Assembly: GCA_944380545.1 (NCBI GenBank) | Contig: CALWHV010000005.1 | Location: 1-64,000 of the forward strand | DNA from: an uncultured Eubacterium sp. | GTDB lineage: Bacteria; Bacillota; Clostridia; Oscillospirales; Acutalibacteraceae | DNA length: 64,000 nt | Reading direction: 5' to 3' | Part shown: piece after piece, positions 25,809-34,968 of the stretch | How positions within the stretch are numbered: position 1 is the stretch's first letter | Layout: every line of letters begins with the position of its first letter | The notes under the pieces: model-generated | What the model saw: the letters and a program-made list of their open reading frames with translations, nothing else | Told to the model about the DNA's origin: nothing | Database searches by the model: none | Position numbers and translations under genes: made by a program

Positions 25809-27687
25809 GCTCAACGAGATAAGGGATAAAAACCGCGATCTTGTGCTTGTGCGCAAGCTTGCCGCGGCAGACAGCGAAAGGCTGGAGCAGAAAACGGCTT
25901 ACAGAAAGCAGGTGCTTGTGTGCGGCGGCACCGGCTGCACCTCCTCCGGCTCAAAAAAGGTGCTCAAGGCGCTCAGAAAAGAGCTTGAAAAGCAGGGTGT
26001 GGACGATGTTCTTGTTGTAAGGACAGGCTGCTTCGGCCTCTGCTCGCTCGGCCCTATTATGATAGTTTATCCCGAGGGCTCCTTTTACAGCAAGGTAACC
26101 GCGCAGGAGATACCGGAGATTGTTTCCGGCCACCTCAAAAAGGGCGGCAAGCCCATCAACAAGTATCTTTATCCGGAAACCGTGCAAAAGGACGGCAGCA
26201 CGATCCCGCTTGCCGAAACCCCGTTTTATAAAAAGCAGATGAGGATAGCCCTCAGAAACTGCGGTATGATAGACCCCGAAAATATAGAGGAGGCGATCGG
26301 CGCAAACGCCTATCAGGCGCTTGCAAAGGTGCTCACTCAGATGACCCCGCAGCAGGTTATAGACGAGCTGCTTGCGGCGGGGCTGCGCGGCCGCGGCGGC
26401 GCGGGCTTCCCCACGGGGCGCAAATGGTCCTTCGCTATGGCGCAGGACAACGATGTTAAATATGTTTGCTGCAATGCGGACGAGGGCGACCCCGGCGCGT
26501 TTATGGACCGCTCCGTGCTTGAGGGCGATCCGCACGCCGTTATAGAGGCTATGGCGATAGCGGGCTACACGATAGGCGCAAAGCAGGGCTATGTTTATGT
26601 GCGCGCCGAATATCCCATCGCCGTTTCGCGTCTGAGAATAGCCATAGAGCAGGCAAAGGAATACGGCCTTCTCGGCAAAAACATCCTGGGCACGGGCTTT
26701 GATTTTGACATAGATATACGCCTCGGCGCCGGCGCGTTCGTCTGCGGCGAGGAAACGGCGCTTATGACCTCCATAGAGGGCAACCGCGGCGAGCCGCGCC
26801 CAAGGCCGCCCTATCCGGCGGTAAAGGGCCTTTTCGGCAAGCCCACAATCCTCAATAATGTTGAAACCTATGCCAATGTTGCGCCCATAATCCTGCGCGG
26901 CGCAAAATGGTATTCCTCAATAGGCACGGAAAATTCAAAGGGCACCAAGGTGTTCGCCCTCGGCGGCAAGATAAATAATGTGGGCCTTGTTGAGGTGCCT
27001 ATGGGCACCACCATCCGCGAGATAGTGGAGGAGATAGGCGGCGGCGTGCCGAACGGCAAAAAATTCAAGGCGGCGCAGACGGGCGGCCCCTCCGGCGGCT
27101 GCATAAGCGCGGAATATATGGATGTGCCCATTGATTACGACAATCTGGTTGAGATAGGCTCAATGATGGGCTCCGGCGGTATGATAATCCTTGACGAGGA
27201 TACATGTATGGTGGATCTTGCCAAGTTCTATCTTGAATTCACCGTCGACGAAAGCTGCGGCAAATGCACGCCCTGCCGTATCGGCACGCGCAAGCTGCTC
27301 GATTACCTCACCGGAATAACGGACGGCACCGCACAAACCGAGGATCTTGACAAGATAAAAGAGCTTTCAAATCATATGAAAAGCTCCTCTCTGTGCGCGC
27401 TCGGCCAGACCGCCGCAAACCCCATCCTCTCAACTCTCAACGCGTTCGGCGAGGAATATCTTGAGCATATCAAGAATAAGCACTGCCCCGCGCATGTCTG
27501 CACGGCGCTGCTCTCCTTTACCATAAATCCCGAAAAGTGCCGCGGCTGCACGCTTTGCGCGCGCAACTGCCCCGTGGGCGCTATCACGGGCAATGTGCGC
27601 GAGCCGCACACAATAGATCCTGAAAAGTGCATCAAATGCGGCCTTTGTATGAGCAACTGCCACTTTGAAGCAATCGAAAAGAGATAA
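25795..27687 (+). CDS. hydB: Electron-bifurcating hydrogenase, NuoF-like subunit HydB
   Basis: A 630-residue flavoprotein. Order: N-terminal [2Fe-2S] domain (CGGTGC at 43-48, CFGLCSLG), NuoF core with NAD and FMN sites (GRGGAGFPTGRKW, ADEGDPGAFMDRS), SLBB-type region, [4Fe-4S] motif CGKCTPCRIGTRKLLDY, and a C-terminal pair of [4Fe-4S] sites (CRGCTLCARNCPVG, CIKCGLCMSNCHFE). This layout, with both an N-terminal thioredoxin-like and a C-terminal ferredoxin domain, is that of bifurcating HydB proteins. ATG 25795 has GGCGGTGAG upstream and overlaps hydC. It is the probable site of flavin-based electron bifurcation. Confidence 0.96.
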   Translation: MTINELNEIRDKNRDLVLVRKLAAADSERLEQKTAYRKQVLVCGGTGCTSSGSKKVLKALRKELEKQGVDDVLVVRTGCFGLCSLGPIMIVYPEGSFYSKVTAQEIPEIVSGHLKKGGKPINKYLYPETVQKDGSTIPLAETPFYKKQMRIALRNCGMIDPENIEEAIGANAYQALAKVLTQMTPQQVIDELLAAGLRGRGGAGFPTGRKWSFAMAQDNDVKYVCCNADEGDPGAFMDRSVLEGDPHAVIEAMAIAGYTIGAKQGYVYVRAEYPIAVSRLRIAIEQAKEYGLLGKNILGTGFDFDIDIRLGAGAFVCGEETALMTSIEGNRGEPRPRPPYPAVKGLFGKPTILNNVETYANVAPIILRGAKWYSSIGTENSKGTKVFALGGKINNVGLVEVPMGTTIREIVEEIGGGVPNGKKFKAAQTGGPSGGCISAEYMDVPIDYDNLVEIGSMMGSGGMIILDEDTCMVDLAKFYLEFTVDESCGKCTPCRIGTRKLLDYLTGITDGTAQTEDLDKIKELSNHMKSSSLCALGQTAANPILSTLNAFGEEYLEHIKNKHCPAHVCTALLSFTINPEKCRGCTLCARNCPVGAITGNVREPHTIDPEKCIKCGLCMSNCHFEAIEKR

Positions 27688-27700
27688 GGGGGGCATAAAT

Positions 27701-29416
27701 ATGGTTAATCTTAAAATAAACGGCATCCCCGTTCAGGCCCAGGAGGGCACCACTATAATAGAGGCGGCTCGCCTTGCGGGTATAGACATTCCATCCCTGT
27801 GCTACTTAAAGGATATAAACTGCATCGGCTCCTGCCGCGTGTGCGTTGTGGAGGTAAAGGGCGCAAGAAGCCTTGTAGCCTCCTGCGTCTATCCCGTTGA
27901 GGAGGGGCTTGAGGTGTGGACAAATACGCCCAAGGTGCGCCAGTCCCGCCAGACCACGCTTGAGCTGCTGCTTTCGGAGCATCATAAAAAATGCCTCTCC
28001 TGCGTCCGCTCGGACCGCTGCGAGCTGCAAAAGCTCTGCAAGGATTACGGCGTGGACGAGGACAGGTTCCCGGACACGGATAAGCTTCAGGAGGTGGATT
28101 ACTCATCCTCCTACCTTGTGCGCGACAATAACAAGTGCATCCACTGTATGCGCTGCACGGCGATGTGCCATAAGCAGACCGTGGGCGTTATCGGCCCCAG
28201 AAACAGGGGGCACAACAAAACCATCGGCTGCGCGTTTGATATTCCGCTTCAGGAAACGGCGTGCGTCGGCTGCGGCCAGTGCGTAGTTTCCTGCCCCGTA
28301 GGCGCGCTTTATGAAAAATCGAGCGTGCCCGATGTTTGGGAGGCGATTGCAAACGAAAGCAAAAAGGTCGTTTTCTTCACCGCTCCGGCAATCAGGGCAA
28401 CGCTGGGCGAGGAGTTTGATCTGCCGATAGGCACAAATGTTGAAAAAAAGCTGCCCGGCGCAATCAGAAGGCTCGGAGTTAACGCCGTTTTCGATATGGA
28501 TGTAACGGCTGATCTAACAATTCTTGAAGAGGCGAACGAGCTTGTTTACAGAATAAAGAACAACAAGCCCCTGCCGATGTTCACCTCCTGCTGCCCCGGC
28601 TGGGTGAAATTTGCCGAGCATAATTTTCATTCGCTGCTGCCGAACCTTTCCACCTGCAAATCGCCGCAGCAGATGTTCGGCGCGCTGCTGAAAACCTACT
28701 ACTGCGAAAAGAACGGCATTAAGCCGGAGGAGCTTTTCGTTGTTTCCGTTATACCATGCACGGCAAAGAAGTTTGAGATGACCCGACCGGAGATGGAGGG
28801 CGATGTTGACGCTGCAATAACCACAAGGGAGCTTGCCCAGATGATAAGCGGCGCGGCTATAAACTTCAATTCGCTCAAGGACGAGGAATTTGATTCCCCG
28901 TTTGATGTTGCAAGCGGCGCGGGCGTTATCTTCGGCGCAACGGGCGGCGTTATGGAGGCGGCGCTCAGAACTGCCGCAAATATTCTGGACGGCGATTTCA
29001 AGCTGGTTGATTTCGGCGATGTGAGGGGTATGGACGGCATAAGAGCCGCAACCTATAATGTTGCCGGGCTTGAGATAAAGGTTGCCGCGGCAAGCGGGCT
29101 TGATAATGCAAGAACGCTGTGCGAGGAAGCGGCGGCGGGAAAATCGCCCTATCAGTTTATAGAGATAATGGCGTGCCCCGGCGGGTGCATCAACGGCGGC
29201 GGCCAGCCCATCCAGCGCGACGCCACCAGAAACACCGTGCCCATCCGCGAGCTGCGCGCCAAGGCGCTTTATGACGAGGATAAGGCGCTCAAGATAAGGC
29301 GCAGCCACGATTCGCCCGTTATAGAAAGGCTTTATAAGGAATATTTCGGCAAGCCGAACAGCGAAAAGGCGCACCATATCCTGCACACCTCGTACACCCC
29401 CAGAGAAAAATACTGA
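27701..29416 (+). CDS. hydA: [FeFe]-hydrogenase catalytic subunit HydA
   Basis: A 571-residue enzyme that makes or uses H2. The N-terminal [2Fe-2S] ferredoxin domain (Cys34, 45, 48, 62 region) is followed by a NuoG-type His/Cys cluster (HHKKCLSCVRSDRCELQKLC), two [4Fe-4S] sites (CIHCMRCTAMCH, CVGCGQCVVSCPVG) and the H-cluster domain with TSCCPGW, IPCTAKKFEM and MACPGGCINGGGQP. These are the P1, P2 and P3 signatures, with all four Cys ligands. The start is ATG 27701 after AAGGGGGG. With hydC and hydB it forms a complete trimeric bifurcating hydrogenase; maturases HydE/F/G are not in this window. Confidence 0.97.
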   Translation: MVNLKINGIPVQAQEGTTIIEAARLAGIDIPSLCYLKDINCIGSCRVCVVEVKGARSLVASCVYPVEEGLEVWTNTPKVRQSRQTTLELLLSEHHKKCLSCVRSDRCELQKLCKDYGVDEDRFPDTDKLQEVDYSSSYLVRDNNKCIHCMRCTAMCHKQTVGVIGPRNRGHNKTIGCAFDIPLQETACVGCGQCVVSCPVGALYEKSSVPDVWEAIANESKKVVFFTAPAIRATLGEEFDLPIGTNVEKKLPGAIRRLGVNAVFDMDVTADLTILEEANELVYRIKNNKPLPMFTSCCPGWVKFAEHNFHSLLPNLSTCKSPQQMFGALLKTYYCEKNGIKPEELFVVSVIPCTAKKFEMTRPEMEGDVDAAITTRELAQMISGAAINFNSLKDEEFDSPFDVASGAGVIFGATGGVMEAALRTAANILDGDFKLVDFGDVRGMDGIRAATYNVAGLEIKVAAASGLDNARTLCEEAAAGKSPYQFIEIMACPGGCINGGGQPIQRDATRNTVPIRELRAKALYDEDKALKIRRSHDSPVIERLYKEYFGKPNSEKAHHILHTSYTPREKY

Positions 29417-29438
29417 TGCCGGCAAAAGCGGCAAAATA

Positions 29439-29470
29439 TTCCCCGTGCTTAGGCGCGGGGAAATTTTTTT
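29439..29470 (+). terminator. Terminator of the hydrogenase operon
   Basis: TTCCCCGTGC pairs with GCGCGGGGAA (29439-29448, 29453-29462, one G-T wobble), followed by seven T. Confidence 0.88.
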
Positions 29471-29479
29471 ATGAAATTT

Positions 29480-29546
29480 TTTTGATTTATGCATATTTTT
29501 ATGCATCAAAAAGCCGTTTTCCGCCTATAGGTGAAAGGACCTTTCA
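29480..29546 (+). promoter_or_regulatory. Two dyads upstream of the phage-like cassette
   Basis: TTTATGCAT occurs twice in the same direction (29486-29494 and 29498-29506, 12 bp apart). As ATGCAT is a palindrome, the pair also folds as a hairpin flanked by TTTGAT/ATCAAA. Further on, TGAAAGGACCTTTCA (29532-29546) is a perfect dyad ending 14 bp before the GGAGG ribosome site. These are candidate operator or leader structures for the cassette; I find no clear sigma-A promoter. Confidence 0.4.
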
Positions 29547-29567
29547 AAAAAACGAACGGAGGACGGT

Positions 29568-29903
29568 ATGGCAAAAAGAAAAAAGAAGACGGTGCAGGAG
29601 GAGGTCTGCGAGGGCTGCCGCAGGCTGGCGTTCGGCAGCGTGCGCGACGCCGCGGCCCTGCTTTTTACGCCGGAGGAGGAGATAATCGAAAAGCTGCCGG
29701 AATACGACCTTTTCAATATCAGCGAGATAAAAAGGCCCAAGGGCGGCGGTATGGAGATAAAATTCTACAACAGGCTCGATGCGCTTCAGAAGCTCTGGGA
29801 GTTTTCGCTCAGCGAATCGGGCGAGCCGCTCAGCTTTTATCAGGCGCTTGAGGAAAGCGCAAAAAAGGCGGCGGGCGCTTTGGACGGCGATAATGCAAAG
29901 TAA
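29568..29903 (+). CDS. Terminase small subunit-like protein
   Basis: A 111-residue protein with basic start (KRKKKTVQEEVCEGCRRL). The segment FNISEIKRPKGGGMEIKFYN, followed by RLDALQKLWEF, resembles the end of PBSX XtmA-type small terminases, where a beta strand pair precedes a helix. The N-terminal HTH of full-length small terminases is missing, so it is shorter than usual. It overlaps the large subunit gene by 11 bp, which supports the role. The start is ATG 29568 with ACGGAGGAC upstream. Partner recognition could still occur through the C-terminus, but pac-site binding may be lost. Confidence 0.65.
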   Translation: MAKRKKKTVQEEVCEGCRRLAFGSVRDAAALLFTPEEEIIEKLPEYDLFNISEIKRPKGGGMEIKFYNRLDALQKLWEFSLSESGEPLSFYQALEESAKKAAGALDGDNAK

Positions 29904-31152
29904 GTTTTATCCGTTTTCAAAAAAGCAGCTTGCCGTTCTCACCTGGTGGTGTGCGGGCAGCCCGTCAGCGGGCAGAAACGGCGTTATATGCGACGGCGCC
30001 GTGCGCTCCGGCAAAACGCTTTGTATGAGCATATCGTTCGTGAGCTGGGCGTTTTACAGATTCAGCGACGCCTCCTTTGCCATCTGCGGCAAAACGATAG
30101 CCTCGCTCAGGCGCAATGTTGTAACGCCGCTGCTGCCGGTGCTGCGCTCGCTCGGCTTTCGCTGCGAGCTGAAGCTCAGCCGCAATCTGCTTGAGGTGGA
30201 AAGGGGCGGCAGAAGAAACCGCTTTTATCTTTTCGGCGGGCGCGACGAATCCTCCGCGTCCTTGATTCAGGGGATGACCCTGGGCGGCGTTATGCTGGAC
30301 GAGGTTGCGCTGATGCCGCGCTCCTTCGTTGAGCAGGCGCTTGCAAGGTGCTCGCTTCGCGACTCAAAATACTGGTTCAACTGCAATCCGGAGCATCCCT
30401 ACCACTGGTTTTATAACGAGTGGATTCTTAAATCGCAGCAGAAGAATATGCTGTATCTTCATTTCACGATGCAGGATAATCCCTCGCTCGGGCGCGATGT
30501 TATAGAACGCTACAAAAGCCTTTATTCCGGCGCGTTCTACGAGCGGTTCATCGAGGGCAAATGGGTGGCGGCGGACGGGCTCGTGTATCCGATGTTCAGC
30601 GCAAAGCTGCACCTCAGGGAGCCGCCGGGCGAGCCGGAGCAGTTCTATCTCTCCTGCGATTACGGCACCGTCAATCCCTTTTCCCTCGGCCTGTGGGGAA
30701 GATGCGGCTCAAAATGGTACAGGATAGGCGAATACTACCATTCGGCAAGGGACAGCGGCGTGCAGCTTACGGACGAGGAATATTACGCCCGTCTGCGCCG
30801 CCTTGCCGCGGGGCGCAGGATAGAGGCGGTGGTGATAGACCCCTCCGCCGCCAGCTTCTGCGAAACGGTGCGCCGCCACGGCGAATACAGGGTGGTGCGC
30901 GCAAACAACGATGTGCTGCGCGGGATCAGCCTTGTGTGCCGCGCGCTCAAGGAGCAGGCGGTGTTTTTCAGCCCGCGGTGCGAGGACACGGTGCGCGAGT
31001 TCTCCGTTTACCGCTGGGATAACGACATCAAAAGAGATTCGCCTAAAAAAGAAAACGACCACGCGATGGACGATATCCGCTATTTTGTTTCCACCGTTTT
31101 ATATGCCGGCGGTTCTGGGGATATCTGCACCTTCGCGGTAGAAAGGAAGTGA
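29893..31152 (+). CDS. Phage terminase large subunit (PBSX type)
   Basis: A 419-residue packaging motor. Walker A GAVRSGKT (35-42), Walker B with adjacent Glu VMLDEVALM (about 133-141), and the coupling motif region NPEHPYHWFYNEW follow. The nuclease domain keeps three acidic sites: SCDYGTVNP (about 254), VVIDPSAASF (about 312) and DHAMDDIRYF (about 388). All catalytic features therefore appear intact, notable in a cassette lacking tail genes. The start is ATG 29893, overlapping the small subunit gene. Confidence 0.93.
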   Translation: MQSKFYPFSKKQLAVLTWWCAGSPSAGRNGVICDGAVRSGKTLCMSISFVSWAFYRFSDASFAICGKTIASLRRNVVTPLLPVLRSLGFRCELKLSRNLLEVERGGRRNRFYLFGGRDESSASLIQGMTLGGVMLDEVALMPRSFVEQALARCSLRDSKYWFNCNPEHPYHWFYNEWILKSQQKNMLYLHFTMQDNPSLGRDVIERYKSLYSGAFYERFIEGKWVAADGLVYPMFSAKLHLREPPGEPEQFYLSCDYGTVNPFSLGLWGRCGSKWYRIGEYYHSARDSGVQLTDEEYYARLRRLAAGRRIEAVVIDPSAASFCETVRRHGEYRVVRANNDVLRGISLVCRALKEQAVFFSPRCEDTVREFSVYRWDNDIKRDSPKKENDHAMDDIRYFVSTVLYAGGSGDICTFAVERK

Positions 31153-31156
31153 ATGC

Positions 31157-32290
31157 TTGGGGCTTATCGGCAAAAGAAAGCGCCGTTCGGCAGCCCCGCC
31201 GCCGGTGCAGACCTCGGCGGGCGTCGGGCGCGAGCTTTCGCGCTTCAGCGGCTTTTCAAACCTTGGGCTCAACGCCGGCGTTTACCGCTCACTCAGGGAA
31301 AATGTGCCGGTCATAGACGCCGCTGTGATGAAGATCGTGCGCCTTGTGAACGATTTTTCCTTTGAAACGGGAAACGAGCGGGTCGACGAGGCTATGAACG
31401 CCTTTTTTGAGGAGATACCCGTCGGCGGCAACCAGACGGGCATAAGCGCGTTCGCCGCCTCGTATCTGAGCGACCTTCTTACCTACGGCAGCGCCTGCGG
31501 AGAAATGATAGCCGATGATTACGGCTTTTACGCCCTGAATAACGGCGAGCTGTGCGCGCTTGAGGTGAGGCGCGCGGAAAACGGTCTTGATCTGGAGTTT
31601 TACAATTCCGGCAAAAGGCTCAAAAGGCAGGAGCTGATACTTTTTTCCGCTCTTGACCCGCAGCCGGGGCAGATAATGGGCACCAGCCTGCTGCGCGGTC
31701 TGCCGTTCATCGGCGATGTGCTGCTCACGATCTACAACACCATCGCCAGAAACTGGGAGCACGCCGGAAATATCAGGTATGCCGTAACATATAACCCGCG
31801 CGACGGCGAAACGGACGCGCAGACGGCGCGCGAGCGGGCGCAGCAGATATGCCGCGCCTGGCAGGACGCGATGAGCAGCACCGACCGCGTTAAGGATTTT
31901 GTTGCCGTGGGCGATGTCAGCGTAAAGGTGATAGGCGCGGACAGCAATGTGCTTTCAAGCGAGATACCCGTGCGTCAGCTGCTTGAGCAGATCGTGGCGA
32001 AAACGGGGCTGCCGCCGTATATGCTGGGCTTTTCGTGGTCCACAACGGAGCGTATGAGCCTTCAGCAGGCGGATATGCTCACAACGGAGCTTGAGGCGTA
32101 CAGAAAGGTGCTTACGCCCGTGCTGCTCAAGATCGCGCGAAAATATCTTGAGCTGAATTCGCTTTGCCTGAGCGTAAGGGTAAAATGGGAGCCAATAACG
32201 CTTCAGGATGAAACGGAGCTTGCCAGGGCGCGGCTTTACGACGCCCAGGCGCAGAATCTGCAAAAGGAGGGCGCAGAGGATGAGGATTGA
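31157..32290 (+). CDS. Phage portal protein
   Basis: A 377-residue portal of the SPP1/PBSX-like type. After a basic linker, the body contains INNGE-like and FYN-rich strands (ALEVRRAENGLDLEFYNSGK), SALDPQPGQIMGTSLLRGLP, and TGLPPYMLGFSW-x-TTERMS, the usual portal signature where the protein forms the wing and stem of the dodecamer. TTG 31157 is the start, seven bases after AGGAAG; ATG 31153 is in another frame. It overlaps the next gene by 11 bp. Confidence 0.88.
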   Translation: MGLIGKRKRRSAAPPPVQTSAGVGRELSRFSGFSNLGLNAGVYRSLRENVPVIDAAVMKIVRLVNDFSFETGNERVDEAMNAFFEEIPVGGNQTGISAFAASYLSDLLTYGSACGEMIADDYGFYALNNGELCALEVRRAENGLDLEFYNSGKRLKRQELILFSALDPQPGQIMGTSLLRGLPFIGDVLLTIYNTIARNWEHAGNIRYAVTYNPRDGETDAQTARERAQQICRAWQDAMSSTDRVKDFVAVGDVSVKVIGADSNVLSSEIPVRQLLEQIVAKTGLPPYMLGFSWSTTERMSLQQADMLTTELEAYRKVLTPVLLKIARKYLELNSLCLSVRVKWEPITLQDETELARARLYDAQAQNLQKEGAEDED

Positions 32291-33236
32291 ATCAATAAAG
32301 GCGTATGATCCGGACGCCGGAGATTACGAAAAGATCTCGCATTTCACGCGGCGCAGCTTTTCGCCGCAGGAGCTTTATGTGTTTGAGGCGGTGCTTTGCG
32401 ACAACGATATAGACCGCGATTTTGAAAGCTTTTCCCTGCCGGCGCTTTACGAGCTGCAAAAGCTTTTTATCGGCAAGACCGGCATAAAGGACCATTCAAT
32501 GCTTTCAAGCGACCAAACGGCAAGAGTGTTTGACACGCGCGTTGAAAAGGTGCCGGGGATGAAAACGGCGGGCGGTGAGGATTACGCGGCGCTCAAGGCA
32601 AAGATCTATATGGTGCGCACGGCTGAAAACGAATCGCTGATACGCGATATAGACGCCGGCATCAAAAAGGAGCTGTCCGTTTCCTGCCGCGCGGAAAAGC
32701 GCGTCTGCTCCGTTTGCGGCAGGGATAAGAACGCCGCCTCCTGCCGCCATATTCCCGGCAAAACATACGGGGGCAGGCTTTGCCACATAATTCTTGACGG
32801 CATCAGCGACGCGTATGAGTTCAGCTTTGTTGCCGTGCCCGCGCAGCGCAACGCGGGCGTTAAAAAATCATTTGAAAAGGATTCGGTGAATATGACGGAC
32901 GATATTTTCACAAGGCTCAAATCGGGCGGCGCAGAGGTGTCGGACGACGAGGCTGCGGCAATCGTAAAGCGCTTCAGCTCGCTTGAGGACGACGCCGAGC
33001 TCGGCAGGCGGTACAGAAGCGACCTTGTGGACGACATTGTTAAGCTCTGCGCCGCGCAGCTTCCGGAGCTGGACACGGGCGTGTTCAAAAGGCTTGCCGG
33101 AGTGATGACGGCAAACGAGCTTATAAGCTTTAAGCGCGCGTTTGAAAAGCGCCGCGCTTCGGATTCGCGCCCGGCGCCGCAGCTTGCCTCGGCGGGGAAA
33201 GCAGACGGCGACGAGCTTAAGGAATTTCGCATTTAG
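32280..33236 (+). CDS. Prohead protease-like protein (XkdF position)
   Basis: A 318-residue protein that sits between portal and capsid, as phage proteases do. The N-terminal half shows YVFEAVLCDNDIDRDFESFS and IKDHSMLSSDQTARV (a candidate catalytic His-Ser region), then YEFSFVAVPAQRNAGV, the typical closing strand of the Herpesvirus-like protease fold. A CSVCGRDKNAASCRH insertion (about 141-155) may bind zinc. The C-terminal region (about 210-318) is helical and could act as a scaffold. ATG 32280 overlaps the portal end. Alternatively it may be an XkdF head protein without activity. Confidence 0.72.
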   Translation: MRIESIKAYDPDAGDYEKISHFTRRSFSPQELYVFEAVLCDNDIDRDFESFSLPALYELQKLFIGKTGIKDHSMLSSDQTARVFDTRVEKVPGMKTAGGEDYAALKAKIYMVRTAENESLIRDIDAGIKKELSVSCRAEKRVCSVCGRDKNAASCRHIPGKTYGGRLCHIILDGISDAYEFSFVAVPAQRNAGVKKSFEKDSVNMTDDIFTRLKSGGAEVSDDEAAAIVKRFSSLEDDAELGRRYRSDLVDDIVKLCAAQLPELDTGVFKRLAGVMTANELISFKRAFEKRRASDSRPAPQLASAGKADGDELKEFRI

Positions 33237-33248
33237 GAGGAAAATTGA

Positions 33249-33593
33249 ATGAGAATAGGCTTTAAAGGCTTTATGGAGCAGGTTATAACCTTTCCGGCGT
33301 CCGCAGAGGTAAAGGCGGGCTATCCCGTTACGATAGCGGATACCGGTCTTATTGCAAACAGCGCCGCGGACGCGGAGTTTGCCGGCGTTGCAACGGCAGG
33401 CGGCGCGGAATACGCGCCCGTTATGGTGAGCGGCTACACAACGCTTTCGTACAGCTCCGGCACGCCGAAATGCGGCTGGCAGTATATCACGGCGGACGGA
33501 AACGGCGGCGTTAAGATAGCGTCGAGCGGCAAAAAGGCGCGCCTTGTTGTGGAGACGGACACCGCCGCCAAAACGATAGGCGTTATACTTTGA
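33249..33593 (+). CDS. Head decoration-like protein
   Basis: A 114-residue beta-rich protein located between protease and capsid genes. Composition and layout (AGYPVTIADTGLIANSAADA, then repeated G-x-x-T and V-x-V strands) resemble DUF2190/head decoration proteins that stabilise capsids. The match is by position and pattern only. ATG 33249 has AGGAGGAAAA before it. Confidence 0.6.
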   Translation: MRIGFKGFMEQVITFPASAEVKAGYPVTIADTGLIANSAADAEFAGVATAGGAEYAPVMVSGYTTLSYSSGTPKCGWQYITADGNGGVKIASSGKKARLVVETDTAAKTIGVIL

Positions 33594-33611
33594 TAACGGA
33601 GGTATATTTTT

Positions 33612-34604
33612 ATGGCATTTGATAATTTAAGGCTTGATAAGGGGCTTTATGCCTCCCCAAAGGGCTTTACGGCTTCGCTTGAGGCGGCTGACCCGTCCGA
33701 AAACTACAAGGGCACCGCGCTTGAGGGGCTGGACGCGTATCAGCGCCAGCTCAAAAGATTCGGCATCAAGGTTTCGGGCGCCGGCTCCGATTCGGTGTCT
33801 AAATTCTTCCAGACCGGCGATTCGGCGGTGCTTTTCCCCGAATATGTCAGCCGCGCCGTGCAGCAGGGTATGGAGGATGCGGACCTGCTTTCGCAGATAA
33901 TCGCAACCACCACTCAGGTGGATTCGCTCGATTACCGCTCTGTTGAAAGCGTGCCGGCCGATGAGGAAAAGGAGCTTGCAGCCGTGGGCGAGGGCGCCTT
34001 TATACCCGAAACAACGATAAGGGCAAAGGACAAGCTTACGCGCCTTCACAAAAGGGGCAGGATGCTCGTTGCCTCCTATGAGGCGATAAAGTTTCAAAAG
34101 CTTGACCTCTTCACCGTAACGCTCAGGCAGATAGGCGCGTATATCGCGCGCTCACAGTTTGCGGACGCGATAGATGTGCTGCTTGACGGCTCGTCCGAAA
34201 CGCTTGAGAGCGCGGGCAGCGCCGTTTCCTATCAGGATCTTATCGATATGTGGGCGGGGCTTTCGCCGTACAGGATGACAACCGTTATCGCCGGCGTTCC
34301 CTCAATCTCCGCGCTGCTCAATATGGAGCAGTTCAGGGATTCCGCCGCGGGTCAGGATTTCCACGGCACGGGCAGAATGATAACCCCGCTCGGAGCGCAG
34401 GTGGTGCGCTGCGATAAGCTGGGCGGCGAAAAGCTCATTGCGCTCGATAAAAGCGCAGCGCTTGAAAAGGTGTGCGCCGGCGGCGTTGCCACGGAGTACG
34501 ACAAGCTGATAGACAGGCAGCTTGAAAGAGCAACCGTTACGGCGATAACCGGCTTTTCAAAGATATTCCCCGACGCCTGCAAGATAATGCAGATAGGCGA
34601 ATGA
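33612..34604 (+). CDS. Major capsid protein (HK97-like)
   Basis: A 330-residue protein. The sequence shows the usual capsid layout: an acidic/helical start, SVSKFFQTGDSAVLFPEYVS, a hairpin and long helix (FVxTLRQIGAYIARSQFADA), TTVIAGVPSISALLN and a final strand VTAITGFSKIFPDACK. The sequence LYASPKGFTASLEAADPS at the start could be a delta segment cleaved by the protease. The ribosome site ACGGAGGTA is followed by ATG 33612. It is the longest structural gene of the cassette. Confidence 0.83.
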   Translation: MAFDNLRLDKGLYASPKGFTASLEAADPSENYKGTALEGLDAYQRQLKRFGIKVSGAGSDSVSKFFQTGDSAVLFPEYVSRAVQQGMEDADLLSQIIATTTQVDSLDYRSVESVPADEEKELAAVGEGAFIPETTIRAKDKLTRLHKRGRMLVASYEAIKFQKLDLFTVTLRQIGAYIARSQFADAIDVLLDGSSETLESAGSAVSYQDLIDMWAGLSPYRMTTVIAGVPSISALLNMEQFRDSAAGQDFHGTGRMITPLGAQVVRCDKLGGEKLIALDKSAALEKVCAGGVATEYDKLIDRQLERATVTAITGFSKIFPDACKIMQIGE

Positions 34605-34620
34605 TGAAAGGAGCGCTGCG

Positions 34621-34968
34621 ATGATAGACACAGCGGCGGTTGCCGAAAGCCTTGCGGAGCTTGGGATACCGCACAGCGAGCAGCAGGGGCTGGGCGCCGT
34701 GGTCGGCTTTGCCTGCGGCGCAGTAAGCTCAAGGCTGAGTGATAAAACGCTTGAGGCGGACCCGCGCGCCTCGTTTCTTGCGGCGGCGCTGGCAAACTAT
34801 CTGATTTGCTGCGGCTCGCAGTCGCAGGGCTTCGACTCCTTTTCCGCGGGCGATGTTTCGTTCAGCGTTTCCTCACAGCGCGCCGAGAATGCAAGGCTGG
34901 TGCTCAGCGCCGCCGAAAAGGGCGCCGAGGGGTTTCTGGGCGGCGCGTTCGATTTCAGGGCGGTGTGA
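34621..34968 (+). CDS. Head-tail connector-like protein (XkdH position)
   Basis: A 115-residue mainly helical protein right after the capsid gene, at the position of head-tail connector proteins (gp6/XkdH). Helices are suggested by AAVAESLAELGIPHSEQQ and RASFLAAALANYLICC. I cannot make a firm family call. ATG 34621 has AAAGGAGCG upstream, and the stop TGA directly abuts the next ATG. Confidence 0.5.
   Translation: MIDTAAVAESLAELGIPHSEQQGLGAVVGFACGAVSSRLSDKTLEADPRASFLAAALANYLICCGSQSQGFDSFSAGDVSFSVSSQRAENARLVLSAAEKGAEGFLGGAFDFRAV

Noticed and set aside
31153-31365. ATG-started frame at the beginning of the portal gene
   Set aside because: It is in another frame and short; TTG 31157 with AGGAAG spacing gives the portal.
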